A program made the translations under genes and the position numbers. A stretch of 9,768 nucleotides of DNA from an uncultured Prosthecobacter sp. (GTDB taxonomy: Bacteria > Verrucomicrobiota > Verrucomicrobiia > Verrucomicrobiales > Verrucomicrobiaceae). Positions 5,338 through 9,768 of this stretch are shown piece by piece. The stretch lies in NCBI GenBank assembly GCA_937941745.1, contig CALDGV010000807.1, positions 1 to 9,768 on the forward strand, given 5' to 3'. Each line of letters starts with the position of its first letter. Position 1 is the stretch's first letter. Below the pieces are notes generated by a model. The model saw only the letters and a list, made by a program, of their open reading frames with translations, was not told the origin of the DNA and searched no databases.

Positions 5338-7803
5338 TTACTGGCTGCCGCCACGGCCAGAGGGGTTCGGATCGAAATCCAGGGGAATGGTCAGGCTGGG
5401 GAAGTCCTTCAGGGTCAGCGAGAAGAGGATGCCGATCTCAGACTGGCCGTTGCGGTTGTCTCGCTGCATGGCGCCAATGGAGGCGATCCAGCTGGTGAGG
5501 TCGCGGGTGATGCTGTAGCTCTGGAATTCCATCGTGCCATCGTCTCCTTCAAACACGTGGTTCATGACAAAACCCCAGTTGGCGTTGAAGCGGGTGTAAA
5601 TTCTCGAGAAGAGCAGGTTGGAGTCCTGGAAGTAGGGGTTGTCGTTGATGAACTGATGACCCAGCGTGAGGGACATGAAGTCCGAAGGCATGAAGGTCAC
5701 GCCCTGGTTGAACTCGGTGAAGTTGCCATCGTCGTTGCCGATCGGCAGCTGCATGTCCATCCAGAGGTTGATCCAGGGAACGGGGCGGAAGAAAAGCTCG
5801 TTGTAGATGTTGGAGGTGCTGCGGTCGAACTCTGGATCCTTGGAATACAGGTCGATGTAGGTGTTCATGCCTGCCAGCGTGTAGGTCTGTTCAGGATCTT
5901 CATTGGCGACCCCGAAGCGTCCGCGGCCTTCCGAAGTGTAGTCGCGGCGGGTCTGGAGGAAGTTCTTGAAACCGACGCGGGTGATGCCCCAGGAGCGGAG
6001 GTCATCCACGGCAGAGTAAAGTGGCACGTCAATCGGGCGGGGGCGTGTGGTGGCGGACAGCCTGTCCACCCGAGGCATGTAGCCATCAGGCTGGTTCACA
6101 TCGAGGTAGGAGACATTGATGTAGGGCTGGAAAATGTGGCGGAGGCCATCGAGGCCCAGGCTTTCGTTGGTGTAGTCATCCCAGGTCTTGGTGACTTTGA
6201 AGGAGACATCCAGGCCTGCGTGAAGAATGCCGCGGGTGAAGCTGTCAAAGTCGGTGACCTTGCCATTCGTGGGATCAATCCTGCTGATGCTGCCATTGAT
6301 GCCCTCATAGTGGGTGAATCCGGCACCCACCCTTGGCACCACGTTCAGCCAGCCAAAGAAGGTCTTGGGAAACAGCAGCTCGTGGTAGGTATGCAGGCGC
6401 GCAAAGCTGGTGTCGTTCAGCAGGCTGTCGGTCAGGCCTTTCCCTTCTGCGAATTGAGCGATGCCGGGCACGGTGCCTTCCGGAAGCCCCAGGAAATTGA
6501 GCAGCAGAGGATCGAGTGCCGCGTTCAGGGTGCCGGCGAGAGAGCTGGTGGCGTGGCTGTTGATATCCTGGAGCAGTTCGCGTCGAGCATCGCTCAAACG
6601 GTCTCGGTAGAAGCCAAGGGCGAGATTGCCCTGGTGGAACAGTCCGGTGTTCCAGAGCGGGCGACGGGTCCAGTCAATCGCCAGTTCCGGCAGCTTCTCA
6701 CCCACCGCATAGAAGTCATTGGCCTGGAAGCGGGCCATGAGGGTGGCGATGTAGGAGGGGTCGGTATGAACCAGCGAAACCTGGTTGTCGGGTTCCGGTG
6801 TTTCACGGAAGTCGTTGAAGAAGAAGTCCTCGTAGAAGTGCTGGTCGCTGATCTTGTTGATGTCGAAGTCCAGATACCAGGTGCTTTTTTCGGGACCGGG
6901 CAGGTAGATGCGGTGCTGGAAATTCACGCGGTAGCGGTTTTCCGGCACAGGACCGCGCGGGATGCTCGACTTGTTTTTGTCGGGATCGCTGTCGCGCAGG
7001 AAATAAAGCTTCAAGCCGGAGAAGTTCTGCCAGTTCTTCCGGTAGCGCATGGACTGCCAGTCCACGCCCAGGCCCACGCCGCGTGCGGAACGAAGGTCCA
7101 GGTGGTAGCGTCCCTTGGTGTGGTCACCATGAATCACGTCATACTGGTTCAGCATGAAGGCCCCCCAGCGGCTCTGCTGGCCGAAGTTGAACCGGTAGCC
7201 GGCTTCTTCATCGATGGGCTGGGAGAGGTAAGGCAGCCAGAAGACCGGCGTGTCACCTGCCAGCACCGTGACTCCGCGCAGGATCACGCGGTCATCCGGC
7301 TTCACCGTCAGGCTGCGGGCACGCAGACGGAAGTTCGGGTTTTCGTCGTCGTGGGTCGTGATGAAGGTCTCACCGCCTTCCACTTTCTGAACGAGCTTGG
7401 TTTCGCTCTCAAAACGATCGGTCTCGTAGAAAAGCGTGCCAATCTCCATCGGCATGCTGCTGCGCACGGCGTCGCCGCTGACCTCGCCAGTGTTGGCGTT
7501 GTAGATGATGTTGTCGCCCTTGTAGGTCATGCCGGCCTTCCAGATGACCACATTGTCACGGGCGATGACTTCGCCGGTGCTGGCGTTGTAGCTGGCCTGA
7601 CCGCAGCGGATTTGGGCATCGGCGTAGCTGATGTGCACGTCACCCTTGGCCATGGCCAGACCCGTAGTGGGGTCATAGGTGGTCTCCATGCCTTCGATGT
7701 TCAGGTCGCTGGTCAGCGAATCCAGGAAGGTCTGCCCCCTGACATGGGGGGCGGCGCTCAGGGCGCCAAGCGCCAGGGCTGCAAACAGACGGAAAGTGCT
7801 CAT
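5338..7803 (-). CDS. lptD: LPS-assembly outer-membrane protein LptD (OstA/Imp)
   Basis: 821 residues from the ATG at 7801-7803. Forms the beta-barrel translocon that, with LptE, inserts LPS into the outer leaflet of the outer membrane. Residues 1-24 are a signal peptide (FRLFAALALGALSAAPHVRG). Residues about 36-115 are OstA-like beta-jellyroll repeats with YDPTTG, YNASTG and YNANTG at 43, 72 and 101. Next is a typical LptD junction, TPVFWLPYLSQPI (about 185-197). The long barrel region carries alternating hydrophobic/aromatic strands, including LRHIFQPYINVSYLD. The protein ends with a barrel-like strand (ILFSLTLKDF) plus a 20-residue polar tail. There is only one Cys (C67), so the paired disulfides of E. 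coli LptD cannot form. Upstream ATGs at 7857 and 7881 are in frame, but the one at 7881 overlaps a promoter -10 candidate and neither has a signal peptide right after it. An intrinsic terminator follows the stop. Confidence 0.93.
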   Translation of the reverse strand: MSTFRLFAALALGALSAAPHVRGQTFLDSLTSDLNIEGMETTYDPTTGLAMAKGDVHISYADAQIRCGQASYNASTGEVIARDNVVIWKAGMTYKGDNIIYNANTGEVSGDAVRSSMPMEIGTLFYETDRFESETKLVQKVEGGETFITTHDDENPNFRLRARSLTVKPDDRVILRGVTVLAGDTPVFWLPYLSQPIDEEAGYRFNFGQQSRWGAFMLNQYDVIHGDHTKGRYHLDLRSARGVGLGVDWQSMRYRKNWQNFSGLKLYFLRDSDPDKNKSSIPRGPVPENRYRVNFQHRIYLPGPEKSTWYLDFDINKISDQHFYEDFFFNDFRETPEPDNQVSLVHTDPSYIATLMARFQANDFYAVGEKLPELAIDWTRRPLWNTGLFHQGNLALGFYRDRLSDARRELLQDINSHATSSLAGTLNAALDPLLLNFLGLPEGTVPGIAQFAEGKGLTDSLLNDTSFARLHTYHELLFPKTFFGWLNVVPRVGAGFTHYEGINGSISRIDPTNGKVTDFDSFTRGILHAGLDVSFKVTKTWDDYTNESLGLDGLRHIFQPYINVSYLDVNQPDGYMPRVDRLSATTRPRPIDVPLYSAVDDLRSWGITRVGFKNFLQTRRDYTSEGRGRFGVANEDPEQTYTLAGMNTYIDLYSKDPEFDRSTSNIYNELFFRPVPWINLWMDMQLPIGNDDGNFTEFNQGVTFMPSDFMSLTLGHQFINDNPYFQDSNLLFSRIYTRFNANWGFVMNHVFEGDDGTMEFQSYSITRDLTSWIASIGAMQRDNRNGQSEIGILFSLTLKDFPSLTIPLDFDPNPSGRGGSQ
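7484..7590 (-). repeat. 87-bp-period repeat inside lptD (OstA jellyroll units)
   Basis: The 20-base stretches at 7484-7503 and 7571-7590 agree at 18 positions and lie exactly 87 bases apart. They encode the YNANTGEV and YNASTGEV units of the N-terminal beta-jellyroll of LptD. A third, more diverged unit (YDPTTG) lies one further period upstream in the gene. This is a tandem protein repeat of 29 residues. Confidence 0.8.
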
Positions 7804-7876
7804 GGGTCCAGGGAGTGGGAGAATCCTTCCCCCAGAAGGAGAAAGGAAGGGAGACATTCTCACGAAAACGGCTTCG

Positions 7877-7905
7877 TTCATAGGCTACCGCCGTCTGAGT
7901 GACAA
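7877..7905 (-). promoter_or_regulatory. Candidate sigma-70-type promoter for lptD
   Basis: On the minus strand TTGTCA (7905-7900) and TATGAA (7882-7877) are separated by exactly 17 bp. They match the TTGACA/TATAAT consensus at 5/6 and 4/6 positions. Transcription would start near 7870, giving a leader of about 67 bases before the ATG at 7803. It overlaps the in-frame ATG at 7881, arguing against that ATG as the start. Pattern match only. Confidence 0.5.
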
Positions 7906-7955
7906 GGAAAAGGACGCGAAAATCTACCCCCTGGCCTGGGGGTGAATGGCCGGTC

Positions 7956-8028
7956 CTGGCAGGTTCCTGCCGTAAGATCCGGGGTCCCCCAGGTCATCTC
8001 TGGCAGGCTCTTGGCAAAACCTGGCGGG
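7956..8028. repeat. Cluster of CTGGCAGG-type repeats with a palindrome in the lptD / PSCyt-PSD1 divergent region
   Basis: CTGGCAGG occurs at 7956-7963 and 8000-8007, with the variant CTGGCGGG at 8021-8028. The offsets are 44 and 21 bp, close to whole helical turns. The first copy is part of a perfect inverted repeat GGCAGG-TT-CCTGCC (7958-7971). A further GC-rich hairpin, ACCCCC/GGGGGT, lies at 7926-7943. The layout resembles a binding-site cluster for a regulator of either divergent gene, but no known operator is recognised. Confidence 0.45.
8001..8016 (+). promoter_or_regulatory. Sigma-54-like -24/-12 element upstream of the PSCyt/PSD1 gene
   Basis: TGGCAGG (8001-8007), then CTC, then TTGGCA (8011-8016) places GG (8002-8003) and GC (8014-8015) 12 bases apart, as in the TGGCAC-N5-TTGCA consensus of RpoN promoters. 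Deviations are one base in each half. The predicted start would be near 8027, about 28 bases before the ATG at 8055. GGC-rich sequence here makes chance matches likely. Confidence 0.28.
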
Positions 8029-8054
8029 TTGATGCCGTAGTTCTTCACCCCCTG

Positions 8055-9768
8055 ATGAAGCTTCACCTCGCTCTGTGGCCCCTTTCTGCCGTCTTCGCGT
8101 CCGCTGCGGAACCCATTCTCATGTTTGAAAAAGACGTGCGCCCCATCGTGAAGGCGCACTGCACTCACTGCCATGGCGAGGAGGAAAAGCCGGAAGGCGG
8201 TGTCGATCTCCGTCTGCGCCGTTTCATGGACGAACTCATCGTTCCCGGCCAGCCGGCAAAGAGCAAGCTCGTGGAGGTCATTCGCAGCGGAGAGATGCCC
8301 GAGAAGGGCAAGCCCCTCACCGAGGCGCAGCTCGCCGTGATTGAAAAATGGATCGCTCAAGGCGCAAAGACTGCTAAGCCCGAGCCTCTGGCCCTTGCCC
8401 CGGGGGCAGTCATTCTGGATGAAGACAGGCAGTACTGGGCTTTTCAGCCGGTGAAGAGGCCCAAAGTGCCTCAGGTCAAAGGCCAGGCAGTCACCAATCC
8501 TGTCGATGGCTTCATTCTGGCCGAAGCTACGAAGAAGGGCCTTGCGATGGCCCCCGAAGCAGACCGCCGCACCCTGATCCGCCGTGTGACCTTGGATCTC
8601 ACGGGGCTCCTGCCGACTCCTCAGGAGGTCGAAGAGTTTGTGAACAACAAGTCACCCCTGGCTTATGAGCAGCTCGTCGAGCGCTTGCTGGCCTCCAAAA
8701 GCTATGGTGAACGCTGGGCGCGGCACTGGCTGGATGTGGTCGGCTATGCAGACTCGAACGGTTACACGGAAGCCGATAGCGTGCGCCCTCATGCCTGGCG
8801 CTTCCGTGACTACGTCATCCGCTCATTGAACGAGGACAAGCCCTGGGATCAGTTCATCCAGGAGCAGCTCGCTGGTGATGAACTCGCCGGGGCGACGCAT
8901 GGCGACTACCAGCAGGCCGTGCTCGACCCAAAACGCACGGACCAGCTCATCGCCACTGCCTTCCTGCGCATGGCCCCCGATGGCACGGGCGACACCGTGG
9001 ACGATCCAAAGCTTGCGAAAAACAACGTCATCGCCGAGCAAATCAAGATCCTCGGCTCCTCGCTCATGGGTCTGACGCTTTCGTGTGCCCAGTGCCACGA
9101 TCATCGCTACGATCCCATCACCCAGGCCGACTACTATCGCCTTCGTGCCATCTTTGATCCCGCCTACAACTGGGAGAACTGGCGGGCACCGAACAGTCGG
9201 CTCTACTCGCTTTACTCGCCGGAGGAGCGGGCGAAGGCCGCCGAGATTGAGGCGAAGGCCAAGGCGATCGAGGTCGAGGCACGCGCCATGTCGAAGAAGT
9301 TCCTTGATGAGATCTTCGAGGTCGAGATCAAGAAGGTGCCGCAGGCCGAGCAGGCGGCTTTTCGTGTCGCACGTGACACACCGACCGCCAAGCAGACGCC
9401 CGAGCAGAAGGCGCTGATCAAAAAGTATCCCTCCGCGCTCGCCACCTACTCGCTCGACCTTTATGACAAGAAGAAGCAGGACATCGTCGATGCGAAGATG
9501 GCCGAGGCGACCAAGCTGCGCGCCACCAAGCCTGCCGAAGGCTTTGTGATGGCGCTCACGGAGGTCAAAGGCCAGGTGCCGGTGTCCAAGTTTTTCAATC
9601 GTGGCGACCATGACCAGCCCAAGCAGGCCGTGCAGCCTGGAGAGCTCGGCATCCTGGCCAGCCCGATGATCGAGCCCTTCAAGCCGGTGCCCGTCAGCAG
9701 CGGATCGAGTGGTCGCCGCCTCGCCTATGCTCAGTGGCTCACGAGCGGCAAGCATCCTCTCACGGCGC
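8055..9768 (+). CDS. PSCyt1-PSCyt2(DUF1549)-PSD1(DUF1553) cytochrome c-like protein, 3' end beyond window
   Basis: The frame is open from the ATG at 8055 to the window edge (571 full codons), so the C-terminus is missing. A short signal peptide (about 1-18, LHLALWPLSAVFASAA) suggests export. A cytochrome c-like PSCyt1 domain follows (about 22-105), with heme-attachment motif CTHCH (C36, C39, H40) and a GEMP motif whose M81 could be the axial ligand. YWAFQPVKRP (about 127-136) is the linker typical of the family. PSCyt2/DUF1549 spans about 148-370: NPVDGFI, RWARHWLDVVGYAD (about 220-233) and SCAQCHDHRYDP with a second CxxCH (C344, C347, H348). A Lys/Glu/Ala-rich, probably helical linker (about 388-480) precedes GRRLAYAQWLTSGKHPLTA, the start of the PSD1/DUF1553 domain. 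Such proteins are abundant in Planctomycetes and Verrucomicrobia, commonly beside DUF1501 genes, but their biochemical role is not established. No clear Shine-Dalgarno is present. Confidence 0.95.
   Translation, partial: MKLHLALWPLSAVFASAAEPILMFEKDVRPIVKAHCTHCHGEEEKPEGGVDLRLRRFMDELIVPGQPAKSKLVEVIRSGEMPEKGKPLTEAQLAVIEKWIAQGAKTAKPEPLALAPGAVILDEDRQYWAFQPVKRPKVPQVKGQAVTNPVDGFILAEATKKGLAMAPEADRRTLIRRVTLDLTGLLPTPQEVEEFVNNKSPLAYEQLVERLLASKSYGERWARHWLDVVGYADSNGYTEADSVRPHAWRFRDYVIRSLNEDKPWDQFIQEQLAGDELAGATHGDYQQAVLDPKRTDQLIATAFLRMAPDGTGDTVDDPKLAKNNVIAEQIKILGSSLMGLTLSCAQCHDHRYDPITQADYYRLRAIFDPAYNWENWRAPNSRLYSLYSPEERAKAAEIEAKAKAIEVEARAMSKKFLDEIFEVEIKKVPQAEQAAFRVARDTPTAKQTPEQKALIKKYPSALATYSLDLYDKKKQDIVDAKMAEATKLRATKPAEGFVMALTEVKGQVPVSKFFNRGDHDQPKQAVQPGELGILASPMIEPFKPVPVSSGSSGRRLAYAQWLTSGKHPLTA

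Noticed and set aside
5557..7902. 781-codon open frame on the plus strand opposite lptD
   Set aside because: It is in exact antiparallel codon register with lptD, so it stays open because lptD avoids TTA, CTA and TCA codons. The antisense product has no recognisable domain, while lptD on the other strand is clear.
8823..9755. 310-codon minus-strand frame at the right end
   Set aside because: It is an in-register shadow of the PSCyt/PSD1 gene, which is open on the plus strand to the window edge and has heme and domain motifs.

Overview
This GC-rich window looks chromosomal and comes from a Gram-negative, outer-membrane-bearing bacterium of the Planctomycetes-Verrucomicrobia group. Verrucomicrobiaceae (Prosthecobacter/Verrucomicrobium-like) is my best guess. 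Two genes point there: an lptD-type outer-membrane LPS assembly gene, and a protein with the cytochrome c / PSCyt2 / PSD1 (DUF1549-DUF1553) architecture that is expanded in these phyla. No rRNA, tRNA, CRISPR array, insertion sequence or phage gene is visible. The sequence is densely coding, with no gap above 300 bases.

Layout, left to right. (1) 1-375 (+) is the 3' part of a STAS-domain (anti-sigma-factor-antagonist-like) gene with a cysteine-containing tail. (2) 449-1894 (+) is a membrane-anchored GAF + SpoIIE/RsbU-type PP2C phosphatase, so 1 and 2 look like two parts of a partner-switching signalling module. (3) 1986-2891 (+) is an exported protein of unknown function. (4) 2903-3823 (+) is a TIM-barrel sugar phosphate isomerase/epimerase-like protein, 11 bp downstream of gene 3. 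(5) 3831-5147 (-) is UDP-glucose 6-dehydrogenase, convergent with gene 4. (6) 5338-7803 (-) is LptD, with a clear intrinsic terminator (5276-5306) separating it from ugd. (7) 8055 to the window end (+) is the first 571 codons of a PSCyt1/PSCyt2/PSD1 cytochrome c-like protein, divergent from lptD across a 251-bp region rich in short repeats.

How they fit together. Genes 1-2 probably convert a sensed signal into dephosphorylation of an anti-sigma-factor antagonist. Genes 5-6 both serve the cell envelope (UDP-glucuronate supply; LPS insertion) but appear to be separately transcribed. Gene 7 belongs to a family often found near DUF1501 and sulfatase genes in polysaccharide-degrading planctomycetes and verrucomicrobia; its partner would lie beyond the right edge.

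I did not find a convincing previously undescribed system. The best leads are the STAS protein with a Thr phosphoacceptor and Cys-cluster tail next to its likely phosphatase, the single-cysteine LptD with an exact 29-residue N-terminal repeat, and the repeat-rich, sigma-54-like region upstream of gene 7. None of the six visible start codons has a convincing Shine-Dalgarno sequence. Long open frames antisense to the genes are codon-register shadows and are not annotated.
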